Notes: generated from the letters alone by a model not told the origin. A stretch of 64,000 nucleotides of DNA from Brugia malayi (GCF_000002995.4 NW_025062475.1:5708187-5772186), one strand, 5' to 3'; counted from the stretch's first letter, positions 13,068 through 26,623 are shown. A program made the numbers and translations.

Positions 13068-16000
13068 GGTGCCGAATTTTTTTTGTCACAAAAAAATGGA
13101 ATAAAATAATTATGAAATATAAAATGTAAACAAGCTTAGTTATTAATAAAGTTGTAGGGTGATCAAAATTAGATCAATTTAGGATTACACTCTCTCTCTC
13201 TCTGATTATAGCGAATTAATTTTGAAACTTTTTCAGATCAAAATTGAGAAATTCTTTGTAGGCGAAGGAATAATAATACTTCTTGCCTTAACTCTTTCGG
13301 TTAATTTACACTTTCATTAGCCAACTTTTTGCATTCTTTTGTTTCTGTTCTTGCCGCTTTATAAAAATGGTAAAAGATATTTTCCTTTGATTATTCTTTA
13401 TTGTCACCAAATCAGTTACCTTTTTTTAAATGGATCAACTCTGATTGACGTCATTTGTAAGAATACATACATATTTTTGTCAAATAAATGATAAAACAAA
13501 GCTTTTTTCTATTTTTATAAATTTTCTAAGCAAAATTTATAAAAACTTCATTACAAATTCACTTATAAACTATAAATTAGTCCTTCAGTTAAACAAATTA
13601 ATAAAATTGTAATATGCCAAGATAACCTTATTTTCTTATTTTTGTTACTAACAAATTTAATTAATAAGTTTAAAATTTCTATTTTAATTCTGAATTATAT
13701 GTAAAAAAATATCACACAAAAGTAAAACATTACATTAATTGAACTTATTGGAGTTGTTATGGTGTTTTTCATTTCTATGTTATTTTTCATAAATTTTATA
13801 AAGTATTATTAAGCTAATCAACAATTAGTTATATTAAAAATTTTACGTGATAGAAATAAACCAACTCGCCTGAAAGTTAAATATTCATTAATTTTATTTC
13901 AAAAAAAAGCAATTTATTACGATCGAGAATGTAATAACTGTAAGTATATTTAAGAAATATTGAAACAAATACTTTGTGACCTTGAAATTCTATTTTCGAA
14001 ACAGTCAGTGATTAGTTACTCGTAAGGAAAAGAAGTTTTAACAAAGTTAAAATTAAAACTATTTTAATGAGCAATAATTATTTTATGCGTGAAGAATAAG
14101 AAAAATTTTTAACGTTAAATTATTGGTATTTAAATTATTGGAAAGGAATTACTTTTTTTCTTTTTTGATAATAAAGCAAGCATAAAAAATATATCACAAG
14201 GCGTTTGTTGAAAATATTTAGAAAAGTATCAATTAAGTAAGTCTAATCATTCAAAGTTTTGCTTGAAATCAGGTAGCTCAACAGCTATATTGCTTTTTTA
14301 ATTTTATCAATAAAATTATAAAATGATTATCATGATTTAGATAGTTGATTAATAAATCTTGTTCGTATCAGTGAATAAAATTTTTGATTAGGAAAAGAAT
14401 GTTGAAATGAACTGAAAAAGTAAACTTAAAATGAGATTAGTAATTTTCAAACTATAGAATCGTCTTTTTTCTGTCTCTTTCTTATTTTTAAATTGCTGAC
14501 CTTTCACTTTTATCCTTTTTCTCTAATATGTAATAGTGTCATCAGACAGGGATGGTCTAATCATAAAACATACACTAATGGATCACTCCAGAGACTCTGG
14601 AATCATGAGTAGCCTAGACTTTTACGAATGGATCAACCACAAAAAATATGCTAATGGATTAATTCAGAAATTTTAAAATCAATTTCTTGGCAACTGCTCA
14701 TTTGAAAGTTATAGTAAAGACACTAATAGCAATGATCATTTTGCTGTATAGCTGTTCAATACCTTTGATTAAAAAATTCATTTATTAACCTTGGAATGCC
14801 AACCTGTTTCATTACTGCACGAGAAATAAAATAACAGGTAAATGGTAGAGAACAGAGGACGAAGCTGAAGGATAAGATAGGGAAAACTTTAACATTTGTA
14901 AAAATAGCACAAATTTACTTTTTGCTTTTCATAACCTTATAGTTGCGTTTAAAAAAAAAGAAAAAAGTTGAAAAACTCATAAAAAATAACTCCCATCAAA
15001 TTTTTGGAAGGTATTCGAAAGGTGAATAAATTATTTATTAATTAGAAAACACATTTCTATACTTATGTCTTAAAAAATACCAGATGAAATTTCAAATTTA
15101 CAATTTTTCAAAAAAAAGACATATGCTTCTATGAATCTTCTATTTTTTGCTAATTACATTGCTTCGCTTTTCCTCGAATTTTCTGTTTAGTACATTCCCC
15201 AGTCTTAATTTCAAACAATTTGATACAATAATAAAAGAAGATATCATGTCTTCTTTTTATCAGCGTTGGTTGAGATAAAAAGAAAACATCTCCTCTGTCT
15301 TTTCTTCTTTTATGTCATAGACTGTTAGATAAAAAATTCGATACATACAAACTATGAAACTTTAGTTGTAGTAAACACACAAGAAAATCAAAAAATTATT
15401 GTCACACAAGAAAAATTTTTTTTCTTATTAAAGTAAAATTGGAGATCTATGCGATACAAATTTACTTTTCATTACCAAAAAAATTCTTTAATTGTTATAA
15501 TATCTTAAGTAATCATTTGAGAATAGCTATAATAAGCTTAAATTCATAATAATAAATTGTATTTTTTTCTTTCAATAATTTAATACTTCTAACTCTTATG
15601 ATCAAACGTTTTTGATTTGCTTAACAGGTAACTTCCAACAGGTAATCCATAGAATTCAGATTTTTGGTTGGTAAAAGGATACTGTAGATCCTCAACACTA
15701 CATATTAGGATGGTAAATTTTCGTGTTTTATAAAATCACATAGCTATTAATAATCATTAATTTGGTAGATAAATTAACATTGCCCTTCAACTGAGCTGAA
15801 AATCCAATTCGTTTGTTTTTACAAATGAAAATTTTGAGTTTTTAAAGTTTTTAAAAGGTTTACAAAACCTTCGTATGCCTATATTATCAGCTTAATATCT
15901 TTCAGAATGCGTATAAATATGGCATAAGATAAGCGGTGAGCGCAATTGTTATACTGCAGGAATTTTTCTTCTGCATTGTTCTTTATACTCATCAATTCAA

Positions 16001-16878
16001 ATGGCATTATCGAATAATTTCATATCTTTTAGAAATTTCAAAATTATTAATAAAATCAATTGCTAAAAATTTACTAAAATTATTTTCCCAAAAATGTTTG
16101 TATTTTTTTTTTCGTTATCTGTTTGATTGAATTTCATTTTTTAAGATAATATATCATTTAACACCATTTTGTAATTTGCACTTTTTTTGAATTTCTGAAT
16201 TATTTCAATGAATTTTTTCTAAACATTCTAAAATGTTTTAACAGGTTTTTTTCTAAACATCTTATATTATGTTCTCTTTAAGAACAAAGGGAAATTTTTC
16301 TTCTCTTTTTTTTTTTAGCCACACTCAATAAAACAATCGTTGTGTTCGATTCATAGTTAATTAAAACATACAAAAAAAAAGAAATTAAAAAAAATATTCC
16401 TATTTCTAATTGCTTGGGAAAAAAAGGAGAAAAGGAGATTTCAAATATTTTCAGACTTAAAGCCAAGATAGCCAGAGTGAGTTATATTCAAGAGAAACCT
16501 AAAATTACGTACTTTTTTGCGCATCACAGTAACTAGAGTGAAATTGAAAATGGGTAGAAATAAAAAATTGGTCCATATAATTTGAGAATTTTTGGAATTA
16601 TTCCAAAAATTTATTATTATTATTATTAAATCATGAAAATTGCTTCTTTTGTCATAGCTAAAATATTCATTTAATCGATATAATACGATAAATATAAATA
16701 ATGAAAGTGCGACACTTTTTATAAATGTAATAAAGATTTCATGCCAGATTTACTGGTAAATAGAATAAAATGAAATGATTCGGCACGACATTAGCTTATA
16801 ATTAAATGAGCTTCGATTTCCTTACATAAATAGTAAACAGTACAAAAGGACTCCTTGCATTGATGATAGTTCTTAAAT

Positions 16879-17712
16879 AATAAATGAACATTGAAGAAAT
16901 GCGCACATAACGTAATATTGATTGATTGGCTCATCTCATTTCTAATCACTTGTAAATGTTTATTCAGAAATTCATCTTAAAATCAATTTTTAATTTTAAT
17001 GTCTGTTCAGTGCAACTCTGTTTTGTAGCTAAAAGTAGATCGCTTCCACTCTTATTTTCAATATAAATCACAGTGTGTCGTCTTGAAAAAATGATTTTCC
17101 ACTCAAAATCTTTTGCAGATTAATGATGAATTTTTTGAATTACTATGGAAGGATAGTTTAAATCAAGTTCTATGAAGTGCGCTCCTCTCATTACAAATAC
17201 GCCTTTATACGATGCTATATGGGTATATATATATGTGTATGTGTCTGTCCCAGCACTTTATTTAAAGTATGAAAAAATGCTTAGAAGAGAAAATTTTCTG
17301 GAAGAAAAAGTTTGACGGAGAAAATGTCCAAGGTTATCGCTGTTGTACCAATTTCTTTGTTCACTTTTCAAAAAAAAAGAAAATATTGCAATCAAAAATG
17401 CTCACCTCACCGCATTTTGTGTGCCTTACTTCTGCGCGTCCCACTTTTTCCTTTTTTCTGTTAGACCGTTCTTTCATCACTCATTGCAGGGCAGAAGAAA
17501 AGTTTCTGATGTCCTGCACTGTGCAGCGCGACATGTCGAAATGTGAAATGAGCTCGTTTAGCAGCATTTCCTCATCAAAGCGTAACCGGTAGTGCAAATG
17601 TCCTTCAAAGCGTTCAAGAAGGCTTCACAAGCAGCCCTCTCTACCTGATCACTTCATTGTAATCCGGAAGGATGAGGCATTTCATTAAAACGCCGTTACA
17701 ACCGTACTGTTG
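16879..17712. repeat. Duplicated block 1, right copy
   Basis: This is the direct copy of 2946-3779. Homology begins abruptly at AATAAATGAACATTG and ends at GTACTGTTG, where the two copies switch to unrelated spacers. The internal ORF at 17269-17592 differs from its left counterpart by one codon (Met for Val). Confidence 0.9.
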
Positions 17713-17967
17713 CCGTTACGATATTACCACAGCAAATGCCAAAAGCTATTTTTCAACCGCAAGCCATCCCATTATTTGGCTGTTTCATGAAAAAGTTTAA
17801 AGACGTACTATGTATCTGCTTTAGCAAATTCTAATGCTCTGTTTCAATTTAAGCTTGCAGTAATGCTAAAATTTGCAGTTTTTCGTCAAAATGATTAATG
17901 AAATTTCATTAAGTTCGCGCGTTTCAGGTTTTTATCCAGAAGGTAAAAACCGTTCGCGAAGCCTTCT
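17713..17967. other. Spacer of the right duplicate
   Basis: These 255 bp lie between the duplicated blocks and do not resemble the 312-bp spacer of the left copy. The segment is mildly less AT-rich at its end (about 17925-17965). No ORF or terminal repeat is visible. Confidence 0.7.
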
Positions 17968-19543
17968 CCTACCTTTTTCTCTCCCTCTTTCTTCCTCTCT
18001 CTGTCTCTCTTTCTTCCTTGATTTACTTTTCTGCTTTTTTTACATCATTTAAATGAATGCCTTAAAATATTTTTAATAATCACAAAGAGAAAATTATTAA
18101 AAGTTTGTTTCGGATTTAAAAAGCAGAAATGAAAGTATCACCAAAGGATTGAACTGTTTTAGCAAAGCAAAAAGAATTGCTCATTTCAGAATGCCAACAA
18201 ACGAAATGTCGGATTTTGCTTTGAAGAGAGAGATACGTGTCACCCTCTTCAGATTTAAACAATTTCTCCTTACTTTTGATTGTCACTCTATTTGGCACAG
18301 CCTCAACATGTTCAGCTTGCATTTTTGAATGAATAATCGAATATTTTCTGATAATTAATTAACTAAGTGAATGGTAGAATATATTCGTAATGGCTTTATA
18401 TAGCTGGAAATCTTTTGCTAATAAACAAAACTACAAAAATACTTCCTGTAAACTTAATCTGTCAAAAGTTAAATAGTTCAGATGACAGTGCTATGCAAAT
18501 ACATCATAAAATGCTCCATAATTACTCATAAAAGTAATTACGAAATTGTATTGACACAAAGACATTGCAATCAAATGAACCGAACTTTCACATCAATGCC
18601 ATTTAAGGATTACTGTCGCTCTATCCCATATCTCAGGTGTTAGTGCTTATGACCAGAGTAAGTCCCATTATATTTTAATTGTCTCATCTGCTCATTATAA
18701 TGATCTGTTGCGATGACACCGAAAAGTTAAATTATTGCTTTCCGTAAATAAGATGTGGATGAGAACAAAGATTTATCTTAAAACCGAAAATTGAAGAATC
18801 CTTGACAAAAGGACTATCGGAAGCGAAGGATTTTTGTCAATGAAATTAACTATGAGTCAAAAATTAACTGGCTAAATCTTCACATTTAATCATTCAGGTG
18901 AGCTTCCGGAAAAAATCACACAACTGCAACCCTCAAGCCTTTGTTTTATTCTTCTTAATACAACTGCGTGCTAAAATTCGAACATGACATAAGCGCCTCG
19001 AATTTATAAATGATGATTTACTGCATGTTAGATTTTATGTAAGACTTGTGAAAATAAATTAATAGTAATACTAGGCAATAAAAATCCTCTTAAACTTTCG
19101 TCAAACAAAATTTCAACATTGCAATCCAAAAGTTACTAAATGCATTACGTTATCACGTCGCGCAATAGTTAAAGTTTCACGCATATCACCGCCAATTCTC
19201 AAATGTTTCTAAGATTACCTTGAAAAGATTATTTTTCAATTGCTCTCATATTTTTGTAATGGTTGCAAACTAACAGCGTATAGGAAGTTTGCTTCTGACT
19301 GAAGCACGCAACACGGAACCAAAATTTAAAATATAACTAAAATCTGAGAACTCCCAGAATTACTGCCCGAGAAATGATGCAACAATTTAACAAGAGATCT
19401 TAGTATTCCTCGATGCTTGTTTTATTGATGACGAGGACGATGAGCGTTGTTGTTATTGGTAGCAGTGTTTTTCATTACAATGAGAAACTCTCAAATTTAA
19501 ATGCCCGAGATATTTCAATGCTTTCAAAATTTTCAATTTAAAT
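17968..19543. repeat. Duplicated block 2, right copy
   Basis: This is the direct copy of 4092-5667. Homology stops at CAATTTAAAT in both copies, after which the flanks diverge. No target-site duplication or terminal inverted repeat is visible at the outer borders, so a classical transposon is not supported. Confidence 0.9.
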
Positions 19544-21769
19544 ACTAAGTTTGCAGCATTAACTCTGCTTCAATCAAATATAGTTTTAAAACAACACAAA
19601 TTTCTCTAACATTGTCAAAATTTTTGTTCAAAAACGATGCAAATTCAGACAGTGATAAATTTAAGCAAGCTTTGACGAATGATAAATGTTTAAATAACTG
19701 ATAACATTAACTTTACTTCAAGTAATTTAAATTGTTAAAGATGATGAATCACTAAAGGAGCTAAATAAGTGGAAAAAAAAGAAAAAAGGTCCTGAAATGA
19801 AATGACTAAGAACAGATCATTCTACACCTGTATTAATAGGCAATATTAAATGAAATTGAAGGTAGGAAAGAAGTTTTTGAAGGAAGTTGTATTGTTGTGA
19901 ATGATAAATCTGTGTGACAGTTAGCTCTGTTGTTGACAAGTATGGCTTTTAATAAAATAAATAGCAAATTCTTTAGCCATTCCTTTCAACTCTCCCTTTT
20001 TCTTCCTCTTCCACTCCTTTTATCCTATTTCAGGCTGCAATTTCAATTTCCTTTCTATAAAACGAAAAACTTTTGCTCCATTTCTGGAGCTTTCACAACA
20101 TATCATGCCTATCAAGCTGTTTAAGCAAAATTTAGCTTAAAATTGAAAAGAGCCGAGCCGAAACTTTTGATTATACAGCTTGCAAACAAACATTTTTGAA
20201 TTTAAAGTATTTTCAGCTTACAAATGCTTTATCATATACATTCTTCATTTTGGTACCATTCAAATAATGCATTTAATTATTCCACTGCTGCAATAATTTG
20301 ATAGAAAAAAGTTTAAATTAAAATTAATGTATTATTTGCATTCTGAAATTTGTTGTAAAAGTGATTTTGAAATAAATAAGAAACGATGAAATCTTAGTGT
20401 GTGTTGAAATTATTGAGAGATGAAAAATGATAAAATTGTGTAAAATTGAAACTGGAATTATTGAAGATTGTTAGAAGATGTTGAAAGTGATAATCAGATT
20501 GATTATTTATAAAAAATTAAAGAATGGCTACCAAACTGGACGAATTATTTTGATTAGTGCATACATTTTTAAAATTATCATTTATCATTTATATCAAGCA
20601 GCTCTCAATTACGTGTGTGTGTGTGTGTGTGATAAGCTTTAATCTTTTTAAGTTATTGTTTAATAATTAAACATATCAGATTCTTATTTGATGATTGAAC
20701 GTTTTAAGTTAAATGTTTAATGATTAAACATAATAAATTATTGTTCATGTTAAAATTTATGTTTGAAAAGCTTGTATTATTTTATAACACACTTTATTTG
20801 CACCAACAATTTTCCATTTTAAATTATGAATGAATGAAGATAATTATCAAAAAACCTCATCGCAGTAATTTTCTCACTTTTGTCATAAATGCTTCTGTCG
20901 TTCGACAGGTGTGACATGTACAATTAGTTGACATTCATGTCAACCAAACTAATAATCATATGCCATATTCCACTCTTAATTTACAAGACTTCATTTTGAT
21001 TGATTTATAACAACTTAGCGAATTGTAAACAAGAAGTGTTAGTTGAGTATTATCAGAGTATTATCCCACTTACTCTGTTAATGTGAAATAAATTTGAAAT
21101 TACATCATAGTTCAAAGTAGGGGTGGTAAAATTGGAATGTTTTTCGTATAAGTAAATAATTGGATGTGATAATTAAAATTTAGGTAAATTTTAAAGTGAT
21201 AGTGATTTTTTTTTTTTTTGTTTTTAGGTAAATTTTAAAGTGATAGTGATTTTTTTTTTTTTGTTTTTCATTTATTCTATGGAATTTTTAATTGATAATT
21301 CTCTTACGAATAGGTAAGTTATCCATAAAATATTTTCTGGTAATCTTTAACACTAATTAAAATGTTATGCATTTCATTAGTGATCACATCATTGACAATT
21401 GTATTATTAAAGTGATAAATCTAACTGAATGAATTGCTTGGTTCATGTATTTAAAACAAAGTGTTGGTATTGAAATGTGAGGTAAGAGAAAGATTACAAA
21501 GCAATCAATATGCATTCATTTCATATCATTTATCTAATGTTCCAATTTACATTTTTTTTTTCTTTAAACATTGATTGATTAGCATGAAATTTTTCTTATG
21601 AATCATCGGTTAGTAAAATAAATTATTTCTAAAATATACAAAGAAGGAAAGGAAGTAATTAATTATATGAACTGATTCATTCATATTTTATTTTTGACAC
21701 TTAAAAAATGATTTCATCGTTTGTCATCATTTTCTTAAGTTCGAATAAACCTGTTTTGAGAATGTTTTC
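19544..21769. other. AT-rich intergenic DNA upstream of the TIL gene
   Basis: No coding sequence was recognised. It contains a (GT)n microsatellite at about 20612-20631, a cluster of TTTAATnATTAAACAT-like motifs near 20650-20730, and a 44-bp tandem duplication at 21181-21268. Confidence 0.55.
21181..21268. repeat. Tandem duplication of 44 bp ending in poly-T
   Basis: Two adjacent units, 21181-21224 and 21225-21268, each run from TAGGTAAATTTTAAAG through TGATAGTGAT into a T tract and GTTTTT. They are essentially identical, which suggests a recent slippage event. Confidence 0.9.
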
Positions 21770-21776
21770 TATAAAA
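21770..21776 (+). promoter_or_regulatory. Probable TATA box of the TIL inhibitor gene
   Basis: TATAAAA lies 53 bp before the initiating ATG at 21829. This spacing suits a TATA box about 30 bp upstream of transcription start with a short leader. It is one match in AT-rich DNA, so it stands mainly on its position. Confidence 0.45.
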
Positions 21777-21828
21777 GAGCAACGCAGTATCGATAGAACA
21801 CATTTGTAAACTGCTGAGAAGTATTTTT

Positions 21829-22951
21829 ATGATGAATTTATTTTTCGTCTTAATAATTGTAAGTGTATAATTATCTTTCATTTTGGATCTTCTGATTTAT
21901 GCAGATTAATGGTACTCAGTTTTTCTTGAGTTTTAAGATATAAATCTTTTGGTAATAGAAGATATTTTCGTTTTATTAAACACCAGAAACCATTCCATTT
22001 CAGTTTTTATCTCATGAGGTCAACAAGACAGTTAATTAGAAAAGGTCATTAAGAAAAGTTGTTTAGATTATGAAATAACAATGGTAAATAACAGAGAAGG
22101 AGATAACAGTTTTTTTTTTTGGAAGCGTTTTGTTTGAAGTAATTAACCTTTCACATGATCTGCCAATTAAAAAGAAAGACCATTTGAAGTATGTTCTAGA
22201 CAAGGCTCATTTAGAATATGATTCATTTCAAAATGAAATCTATTTATCTTCATCAATCTCAACTTTATATGATAGCTATTTATTGCTTTGTGCTAGAATA
22301 GATAAGTAAAAATAAGTTTATACTAATTAAGCTAGTAACCAAATTATAAATTTGAAAATAAAACCAATAAAATACATACTGCAAATTCTCAAGTAGATAT
22401 CAGTGTTCACTTTCACACACGTGGATACGAGACGACGACACAAATGTGGACGAAATGAGATATGGGTTGAATGCATGGGTTGTGAACTGAAATGCGGCCA
22501 AAGTGAATTTGTTAGTGATTTAAAGTTTATGAGTACTGATAGCTTAATTAGCTAATTGTTAAACTAATGTTCACTTGCTAATGTTCAGGTTCATAATATT
22601 TTTACTTATTATTCATAAGGAATATTATATTTATTTACTTCATTAATATGCTTCACGTTGCTTTCTCTCTATTATAATGGAATTATGTCAAAACGTCTTG
22701 TGAATCACATTTAGACGTCATTTGTACTTTTTAAGGAAAAGTTATAAAGCAAAGTTAAAAGAGATATAATGGAAATTTAATTAACCTTCTTCTTTTAGAC
22801 TCCATGCTTTCTGATTTGTAATCCGGCTGGTTGTTATTGTCCACCATATGATGGATTTAGAAGAGATGTCGCGGGAAAATGTGTTGCTGTATCTGAGTGT
22901 CCAAAAATATCAGCGGAAAAGCATAAAAAATTTTTGAACGTTACTTCTTAA
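21829..22951 (+). CDS. Secreted TIL-domain serine protease inhibitor (Ascaris type)
   Basis: Three exons, 21829-21858, 22397-22510 and 22799-22951, join in phase 0 to give 98 residues. Residues 1-20 form a hydrophobic signal peptide (MMNLFFVLII then ISVFTFTHV). The rest is one trypsin-inhibitor-like domain with all ten cysteines: CGRNEIWVEC, GCELKC, TPCFLIC, GCYC, GKC and SEC. The motif order and spacing match Ascaris trypsin and chymotrypsin/elastase inhibitors. By that alignment the reactive P1-P1' bond is Leu-Ile in TPCFLIC, which predicts chymotrypsin or elastase rather than trypsin as target. Such nematode inhibitors are secreted and block host or endogenous proteases. The exon 2 acceptor (CAAGTAG at 22396) is weak. 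Another acceptor at 22403 would need a different exon 1 donor. The cysteine core does not depend on this choice. Confidence 0.88.
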
Positions 22952-25900
22952 TTTATCTTTTCATTCACATTCAAGTTTTATCATCTCTTTTTTTATTAAT
23001 GTATTCAGTCGATAAAAGTTTTAGTGATAAGACATTAACAAAATAATAAATCATCAACAAAAATTCTGAATTGAGACACGTACGTAAACCTTTTGTTTCA
23101 GTTCGAAATACAAATTTTGTAATCGTATGAGATATCAGATGGATAATCACAGAGAGAATGAAAAATAAGTTGTGTTTATCATTGACGAAGTTTAAACAAG
23201 CCATGATGCTTACCAAGCTAACAAATCATAGCGTATTATTGTTCATTGTTTTCTTTATGAAAACACATATTTTTTAATTATTTCAGTTTTTCACACATCA
23301 ATAATTCACACAAATTTATAAATTCAATAATTTATTTTATTCTTAATAGTTGGGACTGATTAATTTCAATAAAACAAATTAGCTGCTTCTCCCCTGCTTT
23401 TATGAATTTTATCTTTATGAATGCTCAACATTTTTAGAATTCGATCTGAATTCATCATTAAAACATGTTGTTTGCAAACTAAAAAATTATATCACATCAG
23501 TGAATTTTTTGAAATTTAACCAACTGTCATATGATAGTCTAGTAGTCCTAATATTTGTATATAATTTAGTGGTAGAGATTTAGAGAATGTTGCGAATCTA
23601 TAATTGGTACTTGATCCGGAATTTGAAAGAGAATAATTGATTTATAGTTCTATTTATTTTCTTTTTCATCTAATTTATTTAAATGAAAAAAAAAAAAAAA
23701 AAAAACGAATTAAAAAGCAAAAAATGAAAGAATTCAATGCGTGTATTTGGTATAAACGTGTATTTAAATAATGTTATGTATGGCATATCGATAAAATTAA
23801 TAAATCATCATTATCATCTATAACAGATTAGTAGACAGTTTTATAAGAAAAAATTGATTGCAATGACAATTCTCGTAGCATTAATATTTCTCGAATTTAA
23901 CTCATCTGTCATGTCAGTTTATTTATAATGAAAGTTATGAAAATTACAATCATCGATATTACCAGTATTATCAGTGCAAGATAAAACATTGATAGCAGAA
24001 TTTATGTCCTTATAATGATAGCAGTTGAGAATAGAAAATATTACAGTTATATAATATCAACATTTAATTATATAATAGGGCCTTGGCCTTTTCTTGCATT
24101 ACAATCGATGAAAGGCCTAAATTTGGATTAAAGAAAGAGTGAATTCCTCTGCGTTAATGTAAATGTGAACTGTGTTGTGATAATATCAAATTCGTTTTGT
24201 GTTCATGAAATAATAAGTGTTTATAAAACTGATTGCACTTTTAACAATGTTACGATGAATTTAAAGAAAGGAAATAATCGAGCACGTATTTAAACTTGAC
24301 ACGCCTCAAATGATATTATTCAAATCAATACTTACTTCACTTTGGATTTTTTTAAAAATTATGAATGTAAATATAAACTTGATAGAAAAACTTCTATGAT
24401 TTAGCAGAGATATTTCTGCTCATATCGAGGTATTATTGTACATTTCTCGAAGATGGATGAAATTCTCGCATAAATATACCGAAATAAATGAATAAGCTTC
24501 ATTTACTTTTTCCCTTTCCCTTAATAATGTGCAGTAAATGGTAAAGTTGAAATTTTAAATATCATGTCACGAGAAATCTCAAATGTCAATGTAAGAAACG
24601 ATTTTTCAATGAAATAAAATTGGCAAGTGCATCCTTCTATTAAGTGAATGTCCCAATGATTAATCGGAGTGTGAATCCACTGAAACCGAATCATCAATTA
24701 TTATTTTCATAGTTTCCAGACATAATATTTCTTTGCAAATATATCTGTGAATTATTAATTATCATTACATCTTTACGAGAAGAATTAGCAAATTTTGTGT
24801 GATATAAAAGGACATACTTCAAATTGATTGTACTAAACTACAAGATTTTAAAAATCTTTAATCTGTAAAAAAATCATCATAAAATAAAAATTGTTCGTGC
24901 TTAGAATAAATGAAATTTCACTTGCAATATCATAAGTAGGATAAAACTGTGGGCTGTTTCTCCGTAGTAAACTTTCTTTCCTGTGAAGTTGAATGGAAAA
25001 TATTCGACGGAACAACGAAATTTGTCCATCTGCCATGTGAAACTAAATGAATTAAATGGTCATCATTTTGTTATGATTTTGATAATTTGCATTCTCGAAG
25101 TAACATATTCAATTCACTATACAGACCTTTTTCATATACACTTCACTACACATTTTTTAATATATTATGGATAGAAGAAAAATATTACTTGTATAATTGT
25201 AAATTTATATGGCTTCGTGGCGTCTATAGACGCCAGCAATAACTTATGAGATTTTGCATCACCAAGAGATACCGGTTTACAAAGTTTCACCACTGAGAGA
25301 TAAGATAAGCTTATAAGGCTTTGAGTCCAAAAGTGGATTACAGTACCGAGAGACAATTACAAGGTTTTGCAGTGTAGAATTAGATGTGGATGTCACTCAT
25401 CTTTAACAAACTTCCAGTGCATTACAGTTGAAGTGGAAAAACCAAAGTACAGAAAAAGAGAAATAAAAGTCATTATATAGTTATACAATTAATTCAAAGA
25501 GTGTTATCCTAGCTGATTGTGAATTATACGCCCAGATATCTCGGTACTTTATTTTCTAAATAGGGTCGACATGAACGTAAGTGAAGCAACATAAATTAAT
25601 ATAAAAAACAAATGAGATTTAAAGTCAAAGGAAGTGAACGAAAGTTAAACAATCACAAGAATTAATTGTAACTGTGACTTGCAATAATGAAGTTATAATA
25701 GCTTACATTTTGTGGTACGTGTTTTATCACGCTTATCTACTTCTTTTACGTGACATCACACGTCTACATATATCTATTACTAATTGATTAGCACTACAGA
25801 TATATTGTAGCACACATTCACACCTTTTTAAACGATGAGACTTTGAAATCCACTAAAAATTTGGAGCATATTAACATTTAAGGTTCCTACGCGTGCTTTG

Positions 25901-26623
25901 TAGTGTGAGAAATAATTACTGTTTCAGGATTACAAGAAAAATTGTTACGGTTGGGTAGTTAGCAATTTTGTGAGTAAGGATAACTGCACTACGCATTCTT
26001 TTCTCCTTCCTACTATCATTTCAGGAATTGCACTTGCTGGAAGAGTAGAATGAAAGAATTGGTTATTGATAATGGAACAGTCAAACAGGAACACGAAGTT
26101 TGTACTAATTTCTTTTTGCGTATCCAGAATGAGATTGTAACGTATCCGAGAGAGATATCTTCTTCCTTTTTTTTTGCCTTTCTTCACCAGTAAGAATGAA
26201 AAATCTAGCTAAACCAAAAAATTTTCATTGGTTTAATGGTCTATTAGTCCTGATTATATCTTCGTTGTTTATTAGAGAATTATCGGTTGAAATCGGTCAA
26301 ACTTAATCGCAGATTCCTGTAATCCTGAAATATTAAAAATGTAATTTAGCTAATAGTATGGTTACTCATTTAATAATATTACGCAGTCACTGATGTTTAA
26401 TTTTTTATTAAGAGATTAGGAACTGAACAAGTAATTGGAAAGTATCAAGCTTAGTTGTATTTTTCTCTTGGTTTTCTGCCATGTGTCATTCTAATTTGAT
26501 CTATTTCTAATTCCTTCTTTCCTTTTTCATGATTTTAATTCCTAATTTAACTTTCAAATTATTAGTGTTCATTAGTTTCATACAGTTATTCGTTACAATA
26601 TAAACAAACATACTGTTATAACC
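22952..26623. other. AT-rich region without a recognisable gene
   Basis: No supported exon was found. It contains the TIL gene's probable polyadenylation signal (AATAAA near 23369), a poly-A run at 23686-23705 and an 18-bp perfect palindrome at 25218-25235. Short minus-strand ORFs at 25165-25356 and 25945-26187 show no domain. Confidence 0.5.
25218..25235. repeat. Perfect 18-bp palindrome
   Basis: TGGCGTCTATAGACGCCA is identical on both strands. It is notably GC-rich for this region and could bind a dimeric factor or be chance. Confidence 0.5.

Larger units (their letters stand above)
5668..16878. other. 11-kb AT-rich region without a recognisable gene
   Basis: No splice-bounded coding stretch or known protein family was recognised on either strand. 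It contains (GAAT)n tracts near 7650-7672, an imperfect palindrome at 10498-10610, a GGTA-rich stretch near 10805-10855, a 31-base T run at 13038-13068 and a (CT)n run at 13189-13203. TGACGTCA motifs occur at 11728-11735 and 13446-13453. The ORFs at 11544-11768 and 12751-13005 (minus) are less AT-rich than their surroundings but show no domain. Confidence 0.5.

Noticed and set aside
2946..19543. The duplicated blocks as two copies of one transposon
   Set aside because: No transposase, terminal inverted repeat or target-site duplication is visible at the four outer borders, and the two cores are unrelated.
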